Shown: positions 16,311-25,500, numbered from the stretch's first letter. The stretch is 64,000 nucleotides of DNA from Cryobacterium psychrotolerans (GCF_900101115.1 NZ_FNFU01000001.1:186001-250000), one strand, 5' to 3'. Numbers and translations: made by a program. The notes: generated from the letters alone by a model not told the origin.

Positions 16311-16440
16311 GACCGGTGCATTCCTAACGTTGACGCCCGGGTGGCTTCTCTGCCGCCGGGCGCTTGACGTCGTTCACCCTCTCACAGGGCATTCGCGGGC
16401 GCCTAACGGGCTCGCGCGGCGAGCGAGCGTCCGGCAGCCC

Positions 16441-17229
16441 CTAGAAGGGGAAGAGCAGGCGGTGCAGGAACTGCTTCGTGCGCTCGTGCTGCGGGTGGCG
16501 GAGCAGCTGTTTCGGGTCGCCGCGCTCGACGATCACGCCGCCGTCGACGAACGCGACCTCGTGCGCCACCTCACGGGCGAACTCGAGCTCGTGCGTGACG
16601 ATCACCATGGTCCAGCCCTCGCGGGCGAGTTCCTTGATCAGGCGCAGCACGTCGCCGACGAGCTCCGGATCGAGCGCGGATGTCGGCTCGTCGAACAGCA
16701 GCAGCTGCGGCTTCAGGGCCAGCGCGCGCACGATCCCGACGCGCTGTTGCTGGCCGCCGGAGAGCTCGAACGGGTAGCTGTCCCTCTTGTCGCCCAGCCC
16801 GACCCGGTCGAGCAGGGCCAGCGCCTCGGCCACGGCGTCTGCGCGGGGGCGCTTCTGCACGCCGACGGGTCCTTCGATCACGTTCTCGAGCACGGTCTTG
16901 TGCGGGAACAGGTTGTAGTGCTGGAAGACCATGGCCGAACGGTCGCGCAGGGCGCTGAGCCGCTTCTTCGGCGGGGCCTGGGCGAAGTCGATCGAGAGTT
17001 CCCCGGCCACGTCGATGGTTCCGCCGTCGGCCAGTTCCAGCCCGTTCAGGCAGCGCAGGATGGTGGTCTTGCCGGAGCCGGACGGTCCGATGAGGGCGAG
17101 CACCCGGCCGCGGTCGACGGTGAGGTCGATGGAGTCGAGCACCCGGTTCGCGCCGAAGCTCTTCCGCAGGCCGCGCACGGCCAGCAGCGGCGGCTGCGTC
17201 TTCGCGGGCGACGGGTCAGTGGGCGACAT
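16441..17229 (-). CDS. Amino-acid ABC importer ATPase (probably cystine type)
   Basis: 262 residues. Walker A GPSGSGKTT, the MVFQHYNLFPHKTVLENV Q-loop region typical of polar amino-acid importers, signature LSGGQQQR, Walker B LLLFDEPTSALDPE and the H-loop VTHELEF are all present. It drives import from the cytoplasmic side. The start overlaps the permease end by 14 nt; gene order is binding protein, permease, ATPase in one leftward operon. Substrate is taken from the binding protein. Confidence 0.93.
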   Translation of the reverse strand: MSPTDPSPAKTQPPLLAVRGLRKSFGANRVLDSIDLTVDRGRVLALIGPSGSGKTTILRCLNGLELADGGTIDVAGELSIDFAQAPPKKRLSALRDRSAMVFQHYNLFPHKTVLENVIEGPVGVQKRPRADAVAEALALLDRVGLGDKRDSYPFELSGGQQQRVGIVRALALKPQLLLFDEPTSALDPELVGDVLRLIKELAREGWTMVIVTHELEFAREVAHEVAFVDGGVIVERGDPKQLLRHPQHERTKQFLHRLLFPF

Positions 17230-17884
17230 AGCGGTCCAATCGCTTCTCGAGCATGCCCTGTCCCGACGACAGGACCAGGCAGATCACCCAGTAGAGCAGC
17301 GCGGCCTCGAGGTACAACAGCATGAATTCCTGGCTGAACGCCGCGATCTCCTGCGCCTGCCGGAACAGCTCGGTCACGAGGATCAGCGAGGCGAGGGAGG
17401 TGTCCTTGACCAGGCTGATGAACGTGTTCGACAGCGGCGGCACCGAGACCCGGGCGGCCTGGGGGAGGATGATCCGGCCGAGGGCCCGCCGGTGCGACAT
17501 CCCGATCATGTACGCGGCCTCCCACTGGCCCTTGGGCACCGACAGGATCGCGGCCCGGATGACCTCGGCCGCGTATCCGCCGACGTTGAGCGAGAACGCG
17601 ACAACGGCGCTCGGCCAGGGGTCGATCACCAAGCCGATCGACGGCAGCCCGTAGAAGATCACGAATAACTGCACCAGCAGCGGGGTGCCGCGCACGATCG
17701 AGATGTACCCGCGGGCGATCCCGGACACCCAGGCCCGCCCGGACAGCCGCATCAGCGCGAGGCCGAGCGCGAGCACGAGCCCGATTGCGAACGACGAGAG
17801 GGCAAGCGGGATGGTGCCCCGGATCGCCCCGTCGAGCAGCGGCCAGAAGGAGTCGAGGACGAGCTGCCAGGTGGACTCGGTCAT
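17216..17884 (-). CDS. Amino-acid ABC importer permease (probably cystine type)
   Basis: 222 residues, five membrane helices, HisM/TcyB type. The cytoplasmic ATPase-contact loop is visible as AAYMIGMSHRRALGRIILPQA. YISIVRGTPLLVQLFVIFYG near residue 65 is the classic motif of this permease class. It starts 3 nt after the stop of the binding-protein gene and overlaps the ATPase gene at its end, so expression is coupled. Confidence 0.93.
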   Translation of the reverse strand: MTESTWQLVLDSFWPLLDGAIRGTIPLALSSFAIGLVLALGLALMRLSGRAWVSGIARGYISIVRGTPLLVQLFVIFYGLPSIGLVIDPWPSAVVAFSLNVGGYAAEVIRAAILSVPKGQWEAAYMIGMSHRRALGRIILPQAARVSVPPLSNTFISLVKDTSLASLILVTELFRQAQEIAAFSQEFMLLYLEAALLYWVICLVLSSGQGMLEKRLDRYVAH

Positions 17885-17887
17885 GGT

Positions 17888-18709
17888 CTACTTGCTGACG
17901 TCGACCCCGAAGTACTTGTTCGAGATTTTCGCCAGCTCCCCGGATGTGGTGAGTTCGGCGAGGGCCGTGTCGACGGCGCGAGCGAGGGCCGTGTCGCCCT
18001 TGGCGAAGGCGAAGGCGTTCTCGGACTGCTCCTCGGTGGTCGCCGCGACCTTCAGCCCGGATGCCCCGGTCTGCTTTTTGTAGTCGAGGAAGGTCAGGCT
18101 GTCGTTCACCGTGGCATCCACCCGGCCCTGTTCGACCAGGGCAACGGACTGCGCCCAGCCCTCGACGGCCTGGATCTTCGCGCCGGACTCCTTGGCGAGC
18201 GCGTACCAGTTGCTGCTCAGCGACTGGGCCGTGCTCTTGCCGGACAGGTCCTCGAACGAGGTGATCGACGAGTCGCCCTTCTTCACCACGACGACGCCGG
18301 TGGAGAACGTGTACGGGGTGGAGAACTCGTACTCGTCGACGCGTTCGGGCGTGATCGAGACCTGGTTGGCGACCACGTCGAAACGGCCGGCCTTGAGGCC
18401 CTGGAAGATGGCGTCCCACTGCGTTTCCTCGAATTCGACCTCGACGCCCAGCTTGTCCGCGACGGCCTCGATGACCTCGACGTCGTAGCCGGTCAGCTTG
18501 CCGGAGCCGCCCTCGTGATAGGTGAACGGGCGGTAGGTGCCCTCGGTGCCGACAGTGAGGGTACCGGATTCGTGCACCGCCGCCAGGGAATCGTCGGTGG
18601 GAGTGCCCGTGGCGGAGATCGCGTCCGTTCCCGCCCCGCCCGCAGCGCAGCCGGACAGTGAAACGGCGATCACGGTGAGGGCTGCTGCGGTGATGAGGGA
18701 ACGCTTCAT
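17888..18709 (-). CDS. Extracellular amino-acid (cystine-type) binding lipoprotein
   Basis: 273 residues. The signal peptide ends in lipobox LSGC (residues 18-21), so it is a membrane-anchored solute-binding protein. GTEGTYRPFTYHE, DVEVIEAVADKLGVEVEF and ETQWDAIFQGLKAGRFDV are the conserved features of the FliY/TcyA branch, which binds L-cystine; RFDVVANQVSITPER is also typical. First gene of the operon. Cystine is the best guess; related polar amino acids cannot be excluded. Confidence 0.9.
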   Translation of the reverse strand: MKRSLITAAALTVIAVSLSGCAAGGAGTDAISATGTPTDDSLAAVHESGTLTVGTEGTYRPFTYHEGGSGKLTGYDVEVIEAVADKLGVEVEFEETQWDAIFQGLKAGRFDVVANQVSITPERVDEYEFSTPYTFSTGVVVVKKGDSSITSFEDLSGKSTAQSLSSNWYALAKESGAKIQAVEGWAQSVALVEQGRVDATVNDSLTFLDYKKQTGASGLKVAATTEEQSENAFAFAKGDTALARAVDTALAELTTSGELAKISNKYFGVDVSK

Positions 18710-18821
18710 GGGATTCGGAGCCTTACGGTATTGGGGTCTGCGATCGCCAAGCGGCGACGTCCGAGCGTAACAAGCATCACGGGCCGGTGAATATTCCGGT
18801 TACGCCCGATTGCCGACGAGG

Positions 18822-19736
18822 TCAGTGCTGCGTGAGGCGGGTGTAGAGGGCCGGGCGACGGTCGGCGTGCACGTCGTTCCGGTCGCTGATGCCCTTGGCG
18901 CGCGCCTCGGCCAGGTCGACGGTCGCCAGCACCAGCGTCTCCTCGCCCAGGCTGATCGGCGTGAGCGGGAAGCCGTCGGCGTCGACGATGACGCTCCCGC
19001 CGAGCCAGTCCTGTCCGCGCTCCTGCCCGGCACGGTCGGCGGCGGCAATGAACATCCGATTGACGGTGGCGCCGGCCTGCACCTTCACGATCTCGGTCGG
19101 GCGCTCGCCCGCCGGTCTGGGATACAGCGGCCAGTTGACCGGGCAGCAGAGCAGTTCCGCGCCCTCGAGGGCCGCCGAGCGCACCCACTCCGGGAATTCG
19201 AGGTCGTAGCAGATGAGCACGCCGATGCGTCCGAACGCGGTATCCACGACGGGAGGGGCGTCCGAGCCCGCGCTGAAGAGGTTGTCCTTCTCCCGGTCCC
19301 AGAGGTGTGCCTTGCGGTAGCGGGCACGCAGCCCGGTCTTGTCCACGAGCACGGCCGAGTTGTAGACGAGGCCGTCGTCACCGGCCTCGGCGAAGCCGGC
19401 CACGATGACGAGGTCCAGCTCCCGGGCGAGGGCCTCCCACTGGCGAACGGATGCCCCGTCCAGCGGCTCGGCCGCGGCTCGAAGCTCCGCGAGGTCCTCG
19501 AACATGTAGCCGGTGTTGGCGAGCTCGGGCAGCACGACGATGCGTGCCCCGGCATCCGCGGCCCGGGTGACCGCGGCGCGCAGCCGGGCGAGGTTGCCTG
19601 GCGTGTCGCCCACAGCCAGGGAAACCTGACAGCAGGCGACACGGATCGGGCCGGCACTCGACTGGCCGTTACTCATCGGGCCGCTACTCATCGCGCCGTT
19701 ACTCATCGGGCCGCTACTCATCGCGCCGTTACTCAT
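18822..19736 (-). CDS. Carbon-nitrogen hydrolase (nitrilase superfamily amidase)
   Basis: 304 residues. The catalytic triad is visible: Glu in LPELANTGY, Lys in YRKAHLWD, Cys in VLICYDLEFPE. It hydrolyses a C-N bond of an amide or carbamoyl compound in the cytoplasm. The context of an NCS1 permease and agmatinase-like gene suggests an amide in guanidino-compound breakdown (for instance a guanidinobutyramide-type amidase); this is inference. The N-terminus is odd: five pentapeptides of the form MS[NS]G[AP] or MSNGQ, each coded by a 15-bp direct repeat, so there are several in-frame ATGs. The conserved fold begins only at IRVACCQVSLA, near residue 31. Translation may start at any repeat. Confidence 0.85.
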   Translation of the reverse strand: MSNGAMSSGPMSNGAMSSGPMSNGQSSAGPIRVACCQVSLAVGDTPGNLARLRAAVTRAADAGARIVVLPELANTGYMFEDLAELRAAAEPLDGASVRQWEALARELDLVIVAGFAEAGDDGLVYNSAVLVDKTGLRARYRKAHLWDREKDNLFSAGSDAPPVVDTAFGRIGVLICYDLEFPEWVRSAALEGAELLCCPVNWPLYPRPAGERPTEIVKVQAGATVNRMFIAAADRAGQERGQDWLGGSVIVDADGFPLTPISLGEETLVLATVDLAEARAKGISDRNDVHADRRPALYTRLTQH

Positions 19737-19740
19737 CGGG
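19666..19740. repeat. Five tandem 15-bp repeats at the start of the nitrilase gene
   Basis: Alternating units CCGTTACTCATCGGG and CCGCTACTCATCGCG on the plus strand (three and two copies). Each carries an ATG on the minus strand. Change in copy number would lengthen or shorten the N-terminus without breaking the frame. Confidence 0.9.
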
Positions 19741-19746
19741 CCGGGG

Positions 19747-21219
19747 TCACCCGGCCGTGCCTTCGAGTTCGAGCTCGCTGCGGATGCGGGCCTCCGCCTC
19801 GGCGGCGTGGTCGAGGTTTCGCGAGAACAGCAGGTAGAGCCCGCCGGAGACGACCAGTCCGACGGCGAACGAGATGTCCGCTCCGCCCAGCGCCTCGGAG
19901 ACCGGCCCCACGTAGAACGAGGTGTAGAAGAACGGGATCATCGCGACGAAACCGATCAGGTAGGAGACCATCCCGCGCCAGGCCCAGCGTCCGTAGATGC
20001 CCCGCGGGTTGAAGATCTCGGCGATCGCATACTGCCCGCGCCGCACGAGGTAGAAATCGACCAGGTTGACCGCGGTCCACGGCACGAGGAAGTACAGCAT
20101 GAGGAGCACGAAGTCGTTGAAGCTGCCCAGGTAGTTGTCCGGGATGAGCAGGGCGATCGCGAGGGTGATCAGGCCGACGATGACGAGCCCGATCACGCGC
20201 AGCCGCACCGTCGCGCGAACCTTGCGGAATCCGTCGACGGCGGTCGTGCCGGTGAGCATGGCCCCATACGCGTTCACGCCCATGATGGAGATGAGGGCCA
20301 CGGTCGAGACCAGGACGGCGAAGGTGCCGAACCCCGGGAAGAGCATGTCGCCGACGGTCTTGACGGCGCCGATTGCGTCGGCATCCGGGATGTTGCTGCC
20401 GAGCAGGGCGCCGAGCGACATCAGCCAGGACGCCGACACGGCCGCGCCGAGGTAGGTCCAGCCGATGAGCTTGGGCGCCGAGGCATCCTGAGGCAGGTAG
20501 CGGCTGTAGTCGGAGACGTAGATGGCGTAGCTGATGTTGTAGCCGGCGGCCAGCGAGAACATCACCAGGAACGAGGTGCCGTCCCAGCCGGCGGCGCCGG
20601 CGGCCTCGGTGACCGTGGAGGCGTCGAAGTTCACGATCGCCAGGACGGTGATGATCGCGAACACGACGATGAGCAGGTAGGTCAGCCAGCGCTGGATGAA
20701 GTGCAGCAAGTCGTGGCCCACGACGGCGATCACGATGGAGAGCGCAATCAGGAGCGGGTACCAGAAGAGCTTGTCGCCCGGCAGCGCCAGCTGCAGGCCC
20801 TGGGTGGCCAGGATCGTATCGAAGACCATGAAGCCGATGTAGACGAAAACGCTCGCCGCGAACGGGACGATGGCGCCTCGGCTGCCGAACTGGGCCCGGG
20901 ACTGGATCATCTGCGGAAGGCCGGTGCGCGGCCCCTGGTTGGCGTGGAAGGCCATGAAGAACGTTCCGAAGCAGGCGCCGAGGACGACCGCGAGAACGGT
21001 CCACCAGACGCTCAGCCCGATGGCCGGGCCGATGAAACCGATCACCATGGTGGGGAGCACGAAGTTGCCGGTGAACCAGAACGGTCCCTGGTGCCAGACC
21101 TTTCCGTGCCGTTCGGATCGTGGCACGTAGTCGATCGAGCGCTGCTCGATGACGCTGCCGCGCCGTTCGGAATCAGCGGGCGAGGCCGGGGCGGGGGTGG
21201 TCGGGCTTGTTGACATCAT
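19747..21219 (-). CDS. NCS1-family nucleobase/cation symporter
   Basis: 490 residues, twelve membrane helices. The N-terminal IDYVPRSERHGKVWHQGPFW and FTGNFVLPTMVIGFIGPAIG, and FHANQGPRTGLPQMIQSRAQFG after helix 2, are the NCS1 (purine-cytosine permease) signature. Helix 6 contains AAGYNISYAIYVSDYSRYLP. Classical substrates are purines, cytosine, allantoin or hydantoins. Its place between an agmatinase-like gene and an amidase suggests it imports their substrate. It lies 56 nt downstream of the agmatinase-like gene and 10 nt upstream of the nitrilase start, in one leftward operon. Confidence 0.9.
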   Translation of the reverse strand: MMSTSPTTPAPASPADSERRGSVIEQRSIDYVPRSERHGKVWHQGPFWFTGNFVLPTMVIGFIGPAIGLSVWWTVLAVVLGACFGTFFMAFHANQGPRTGLPQMIQSRAQFGSRGAIVPFAASVFVYIGFMVFDTILATQGLQLALPGDKLFWYPLLIALSIVIAVVGHDLLHFIQRWLTYLLIVVFAIITVLAIVNFDASTVTEAAGAAGWDGTSFLVMFSLAAGYNISYAIYVSDYSRYLPQDASAPKLIGWTYLGAAVSASWLMSLGALLGSNIPDADAIGAVKTVGDMLFPGFGTFAVLVSTVALISIMGVNAYGAMLTGTTAVDGFRKVRATVRLRVIGLVIVGLITLAIALLIPDNYLGSFNDFVLLMLYFLVPWTAVNLVDFYLVRRGQYAIAEIFNPRGIYGRWAWRGMVSYLIGFVAMIPFFYTSFYVGPVSEALGGADISFAVGLVVSGGLYLLFSRNLDHAAEAEARIRSELELEGTAG

Positions 21220-21275
21220 TGTCCTTCGGGGTGTGCGGTGTGCGGTGCGTGCGGGAGGCGTGCGGGAGCCCGGGT

Positions 21276-22262
21276 CTAGCGGGACGGGGTCATCGCCGAG
21301 ATGATCTCGTAGGCGACGTGGGAGGCGGCGACGGCGGTCAGCTGTGCGTGGTCATAGGCGGGGGCAACCTCGACGACGTCGGCGCCGACCAGGTTCACGG
21401 CACGCAGGGCGCGGATCATGGCCAGGAGTTCCCGGCTGGTCATGCCGCCGGCCTCCGGGGTGCCCGTCCCCGGCGCGTGGGCGGGGTCGAGCACGTCGAT
21501 GTCGACGGACAGGTAGACGGGGCGATCGCCGAGCCTGGCCAGCATCCGTTCGATGGCGCGGGCAAGGCCCTCGGTCTCGAACTCGGCGCTGGTGATGATC
21601 GCGAAGCCGAGACGTTCGTCGTCGCGGAGGTCGTCGCGGGAATACAGCGGGCCGCGGATGCCGACGTGCATGCTGGCCTGCATGTCGATCAGCCCCTCCT
21701 CCGAGGCGCGGCGGAACGGAGTGCCGTGCGTGACCGGGGCGCCGAAGTAGGTGTCCCAGGTGTCGAGGTGCGCGTCGAAGTGCAGCACCGCCACGGGTCC
21801 GTGCCGTTCGGCGGCCACCCGCAGCAGGGGGAGGGCGATGGTGTGGTCGCCCCCGATGACCACCAGGCGCTTGCCGTCGGCGGTCAGCTCGGAGGCCGCC
21901 TGCTGGATCTGGGCCACGGCCTCGGTGATGTTGAACGGGTTCGCGGCGATGTCGCCGGCGTCGACGACCTGCTGTGTGGAGAACGGCTCGACGTCCTGCG
22001 CGGGGTTGTAGGGCCGGAGCAGCCGCGAGGCCTCGCGCACGTGGGCCGGGCCGAAGCGGGCGCCCGGGCGGTAGCTCACTCCGCTGTCGAACGGCACACC
22101 GACCACCGCGATGTCGGCCCGGCCGACATCCTCGAGGCGGGGCAGCCGGGCGAAGGTGGCGATTCCGGCGTAGCGGGGCACCAGGCTGGCGTCCGTCGGG
22201 CCGATCGGCTGTTCGTTGACCATCAGTCGTCCTGCTTTCGTGCGTGTGGGGGTGTCGCTCAT
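21276..22262 (-). CDS. Agmatinase/guanidinobutyrase-type ureohydrolase
   Basis: 328 residues. The binuclear manganese site is complete: [15 protein letters not shown] and [19 protein letters not shown]. The enzyme removes urea from a guanidino compound; agmatine, 4-guanidinobutyrate and guanidine itself are substrates of close relatives and cannot be separated by eye. First gene of the operon with an NCS1 permease and an amidase, and divergent from an XRE-cupin regulator. The arginine-oxygenase route (arginine amide to guanidinobutyrate to GABA plus urea) would need just such an amidase and ureohydrolase, but the oxygenase is not in the window. Confidence 0.9.
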   Translation of the reverse strand: MSDTPTRTKAGRLMVNEQPIGPTDASLVPRYAGIATFARLPRLEDVGRADIAVVGVPFDSGVSYRPGARFGPAHVREASRLLRPYNPAQDVEPFSTQQVVDAGDIAANPFNITEAVAQIQQAASELTADGKRLVVIGGDHTIALPLLRVAAERHGPVAVLHFDAHLDTWDTYFGAPVTHGTPFRRASEEGLIDMQASMHVGIRGPLYSRDDLRDDERLGFAIITSAEFETEGLARAIERMLARLGDRPVYLSVDIDVLDPAHAPGTGTPEAGGMTSRELLAMIRALRAVNLVGADVVEVAPAYDHAQLTAVAASHVAYEIISAMTPSR

Positions 22263-22284
22263 CGGGATGGTGCGGGATACTCAT

Positions 22285-22312
22285 ATGCAACATAAAGTGT
22301 TTGTCATGCAAC
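22285..22312. promoter_or_regulatory. Probable operator/promoter of the guanidino operon and its regulator
   Basis: Two direct ATGCAAC repeats start at 22285 and 22306, 21 bp apart (two helical turns), within an AT-rich island between the divergent agmatinase-like and XRE-cupin genes. The arrangement fits a dimeric helix-turn-helix regulator. Confidence 0.5.
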
Positions 22313-22391
22313 TTTGAGCCTGGTCTGATTCTGGGGGCAGCGTCCCTCCCTGTCAAGATGATGCTCCCGGCCGCTCCGACGAAAGAGTCAC

Positions 22392-22970
22392 ATGAGACCC
22401 GTGCATCCAGCCCCCTCCGAGGATCGCGTCCGTGTCGGCGCCCGGCTGCGCGCAACCCGCCGGGCCCAGGGCCTGACGATCGAACAGGTCGCGGATGCCA
22501 CCCACCTCACCAGGGGCTTCATCAGCCGGGTGGAGCGGGATGAGACCTCGCCCAGCGTCGCGACCCTGGTCACGCTCTGCCAGGTGCTGTCGCTGTCGGT
22601 GGGCTCCCTCTTCGCGGAGGCAGACATCGAGGTCATCACCCTGGCCGAGGCCCCCTTGATCAATATGGGCGGGACCGGCGCGGTCGAACGCCTCGTGACG
22701 CCGCGCAGCCAGTCCCGCGTGCAGGTGCTGCGCTCCACGCTCGAGCCCGGGGCCGACGGCGGCGAGAAGCTGTACACGATCAACTGCGACGCCGAGGTGG
22801 TTCACGTGATCAGCGGGCGGCTGACGGTGCGCTTCTCCGACCGCACCGTCGACCTGGCGGCCGGGGACACCGTCACGTTCGCCGGTCGCGAGCCGCACAC
22901 CTGGCAGAACCCCGGCGACGCCGGCGCCGAGGTCATCTGGACGCTCGTCCCCGCCGCCTGGAGCGCCTAG
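22392..22970 (+). CDS. XRE-family regulator with C-terminal cupin
   Basis: 192 residues. Helix-turn-helix at about 15-70 (LRATRRAQGLTIEQVADATH, GFISRVERDETSPSVATL), then a cupin barrel at 115-188 (VVHVISGRLTVRF, VTFAGREPHTWQNPGD) that binds a small ligand. Such proteins control catabolic operons, often for amino acids or polyamines. It is divergent from the agmatinase-like operon across a 129-bp region with paired ATGCAAC sites, so it very probably regulates that operon and itself. Confidence 0.9.
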   Translation: MRPVHPAPSEDRVRVGARLRATRRAQGLTIEQVADATHLTRGFISRVERDETSPSVATLVTLCQVLSLSVGSLFAEADIEVITLAEAPLINMGGTGAVERLVTPRSQSRVQVLRSTLEPGADGGEKLYTINCDAEVVHVISGRLTVRFSDRTVDLAAGDTVTFAGREPHTWQNPGDAGAEVIWTLVPAAWSA

Positions 22971-23013
22971 CCCCCGCCCCGCCCCATCCCGCCCCATCCC
23001 GCCCCATCCCCCT

Positions 23014-23078
23014 CCCGCGAAACCGCAGTTGTGCGCGTTAAACGGGCGTTTTAGGGCGCACAACTGCGGTTTCGCGGG
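23014..23078. repeat. 23-bp perfect inverted repeat between convergent genes
   Basis: Arms 23014-23036 and 23056-23078 are perfectly complementary (left arm starts CCCGCGAAACCGCAGTTGTG), with a 19-nt loop. It lies between the XRE-cupin stop and the RecQ stop, and is preceded by a small tandem run of GCCCCATCCC (22981-23010). Probably a bidirectional terminator. Confidence 0.8.
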
Positions 23079-23093
23079 GAGGGCGGGCGGGGG

Positions 23094-25241
23094 TCAGGAC
23101 TTCAGCGCGAGGGTGAAGGGCAGCACGGCCGAGACGCCTTGGTGACGGAGCAAGCGGCCGGCGACCGTGAGCGTCCACCGGCTGTCGGCGCTGTCGTCGA
23201 TGAGCAGCACCGGCCGGCCGGCGAGCGATTCGAGGCCTTCCGCGAGGTGCGGGCCGACCGCCAACCGCTCCCAGACGTTGGCGAGCCGGTAGGCGCTGTT
23301 GCCGCCCGGCGTTCCTGTCGGGCCGCCGTTGGCGTGGTCGAGCGAGCCGAGCCAGGGCAGGCGGCCGGCGTCCGACAGCGCACGCGCGACCGACTCGACG
23401 AGCAGCGGATGCCGCCGCGACGGCATGCTGATCACGGCGGCCGGGCGCTCGTCCCAGTCCCAGTCGGCCAGGACGCGCACGCAGGCGGCCAGCATGGCGG
23501 CGCTCGCCGGGGCATCCGTCGCCCCCGAAGCGAACACGTCCCGGAGCGGCCCGCCCCAGCCGAGGTCGGTAAGCCGGGCAAGGGCGCGGCCGGTGGACAG
23601 GCGCTCGCCGAGCGGGATGTTGCCGCGCACGTCGACGCCGAGGCTCGCGACGCCGGTGGGCCACTGGGCGCGCGGCTCGATCGCCACGCCCACCCGGTCG
23701 AGCGACTGCGCGGCCGCGGAGGCCGCGGCCTCGTCGACGTCGGCCGGATACCAGGGCGCGGCGCAGGTGTCGCACCGGCCGCAGGGCACGGCCGTGTCGT
23801 CGTCGAGGGCGCGCTGCAGGAACTCCATCCGGCAGCCCGAGGTGCGTTCGTACTCGATCATCGAGCGCTGCTCGGCGACGCGCTCGGCGGCGATGCGCTC
23901 GTAGCGTTCGCTGTCGTAGACCCAGGGCTGCCCGGTGGCGACCCAGCCGCCCTTCACCCGGCGCACGGCCCCGTCGACGTCGAGCACCTTGAGCAGCAGT
24001 TCCAGCGGGGTGCGGCGCAGGTCGACCCGCGCCTCGAGCGCCGGCGTGGAGAGGGGGGCGCCGGCGGCGTCCCGCAGCGCCCCGAGCACGGCCTCGGCCT
24101 TGCCCTGGCTCGGCATGGAGGCGGTGGCGAAGTACTGCCAGATCGCCTCGTCCTCGAGCCCGGGCAGCAGCAGCACGTCGGCGTTCTCGGTCGCGCGGCC
24201 GGCGCGGCCGACCTGCTGGTAGTAGGCGACGGGGGAGGAGGGAGCGCCGAGATGCAGCACGAAGCCGAGGTCGGGCTTGTCGAAGCCCATCCCGAGGGCG
24301 CTCGTGGCGACGAGCGCCTTCACCTCGTTGTTCTTGAGCATCCCCTCCGACTCCTCGCGCTCGGCTGTGTCGGTCTGGCCGGTGTAGGCGCGCACGGCGT
24401 GGCCCGCCTCACGCAGCAGGCGCGCCGTGTCTTCGGCGTTCGCGACGGTGAGGGTGTAGATGATGCCGCTTCCGGGCAGTTCGGAGAGGTGGCTGAGCAG
24501 CCAGGCCAGCCGGGCCTTCGAGTCGGGCAGCCGGAGCACGCCGAGGCGGAGGGATGCCCGGGCGAGCGGCCCGCGGATCGTCACCACCTCGGTGGTCGAG
24601 CCCTCGGAAGTCGAGCCTGCCGTGACCCGGTGGTCCAGCTGGGCTGCGACATCCGTCACCACCCGGCTGTTCGCGGTCGCCGTCGTCGCGAGCACCGGCA
24701 CGCCGTCCGGCATCTCGGCGATCAGGTCGCGCAGGCGCCGGTAGTCGGGGCGGAAGTCGTGGCCCCAGTCGGAGATGCAGTGCGCCTCGTCGACCACGAG
24801 CAGGCCGACGCGACGGATCAGCGCGGGCAGTTGTTCGTCGCGGAACGACGGGTTGTTGAGCCGTTCGGGCGACACCAGCAGCACGTCGACCTCGTCGGCC
24901 TGCAGCAACGCCTGCACCTCGGCCCACTCGTGGGCGTTCGACGAGTTGATCGACACGGCCCGCACGCCGGCGCGCGCCGCGGCGGCGACCTGGTCGCGCA
25001 TGAGGGCCAGCAGCGGCGACACGAGGATTGTCGGCCCGGCTCCCTGGCGGCGCAGGAGCAGCGTGGCCACGAAGTACACCGCGGACTTTCCCCAGCCGGT
25101 GCGCTGCACGACGAGCGCCCGACGCCGCTGGTCGACGAGGGTTTCGATGGCCTCGTACTGGCCCTCGTGGAACTCGGCGTCGGGACGCCCGACCAGGGCG
25201 CGCAGGATCTCGAGGGCGGATGCGCGCGTGTCGGTGGTCAT
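23094..25241 (-). CDS. RecQ-like DNA helicase with a C-terminal phosphoribosyltransferase-like segment
   Basis: 715 residues from ATG 25241. Motif I is RTGWGKSAVYF, motif II VVDEAHCISDWGHDFRP, motif III ATTATANS, and motif VI YQQVGRAGRA. A zinc cluster is suggested by CRMEFLQRAL and CGRCDTC. After this, residues 480-715 are not the usual RQC/HRDC modules: the end has RPVLLIDDSADSRWTLTVAG, which resembles the PRPP-binding loop of phosphoribosyltransferases, preceded by region ISMPSRRHPLLVES. This layout is seen in actinobacterial RecQ-like proteins. It should unwind DNA in repair; the role of the C-terminal part is unknown. Confidence 0.85.
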   Translation of the reverse strand: MTTDTRASALEILRALVGRPDAEFHEGQYEAIETLVDQRRRALVVQRTGWGKSAVYFVATLLLRRQGAGPTILVSPLLALMRDQVAAAARAGVRAVSINSSNAHEWAEVQALLQADEVDVLLVSPERLNNPSFRDEQLPALIRRVGLLVVDEAHCISDWGHDFRPDYRRLRDLIAEMPDGVPVLATTATANSRVVTDVAAQLDHRVTAGSTSEGSTTEVVTIRGPLARASLRLGVLRLPDSKARLAWLLSHLSELPGSGIIYTLTVANAEDTARLLREAGHAVRAYTGQTDTAEREESEGMLKNNEVKALVATSALGMGFDKPDLGFVLHLGAPSSPVAYYQQVGRAGRATENADVLLLPGLEDEAIWQYFATASMPSQGKAEAVLGALRDAAGAPLSTPALEARVDLRRTPLELLLKVLDVDGAVRRVKGGWVATGQPWVYDSERYERIAAERVAEQRSMIEYERTSGCRMEFLQRALDDDTAVPCGRCDTCAAPWYPADVDEAAASAAAQSLDRVGVAIEPRAQWPTGVASLGVDVRGNIPLGERLSTGRALARLTDLGWGGPLRDVFASGATDAPASAAMLAACVRVLADWDWDERPAAVISMPSRRHPLLVESVARALSDAGRLPWLGSLDHANGGPTGTPGGNSAYRLANVWERLAVGPHLAEGLESLAGRPVLLIDDSADSRWTLTVAGRLLRHQGVSAVLPFTLALKS

Positions 25242-25457
25242 CCGCTCAGCTTGCCAGACCCCCCTGACAGCCGGAGGGAAGAGCGGATAGTAACGCAGCA
25301 CTCTTGGGGCAGGGCCCCACGGAATGAAATTCATGAGATACTCTCAGTAAAATTCAGTGGCAACGATTCACGACAACGCGAATCGCTGATGGCCGCTCAC
25401 CTGCGGCGCAGCGCATCTCGACGTCCTCGGGGCGTGATTCGAAGTCTGATTCGGCAC

Positions 25458-25500
25458 ATCGAACAGCGGTGATCGAACAGCGGTGATCGGAATTACCGAT
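25458..25500. promoter_or_regulatory. Tandem 14-bp repeat and small palindrome upstream of the RND operon
   Basis: ATCGAACAGCGGTG occurs twice in tandem (25458-25471, 25472-25485), followed by ATCGG-AATTA-CCGAT (25486-25500), 33 bp before the RND start at 25534. Likely operator or promoter elements; the regulator is unknown. Confidence 0.4.

Noticed and set aside
22973..23013. Tandem GCCCCATCCC units as a possible CRISPR or iteron array
   Set aside because: Units are 10 bp without spacers and only a few copies; simple slippage repeat beside a terminator.
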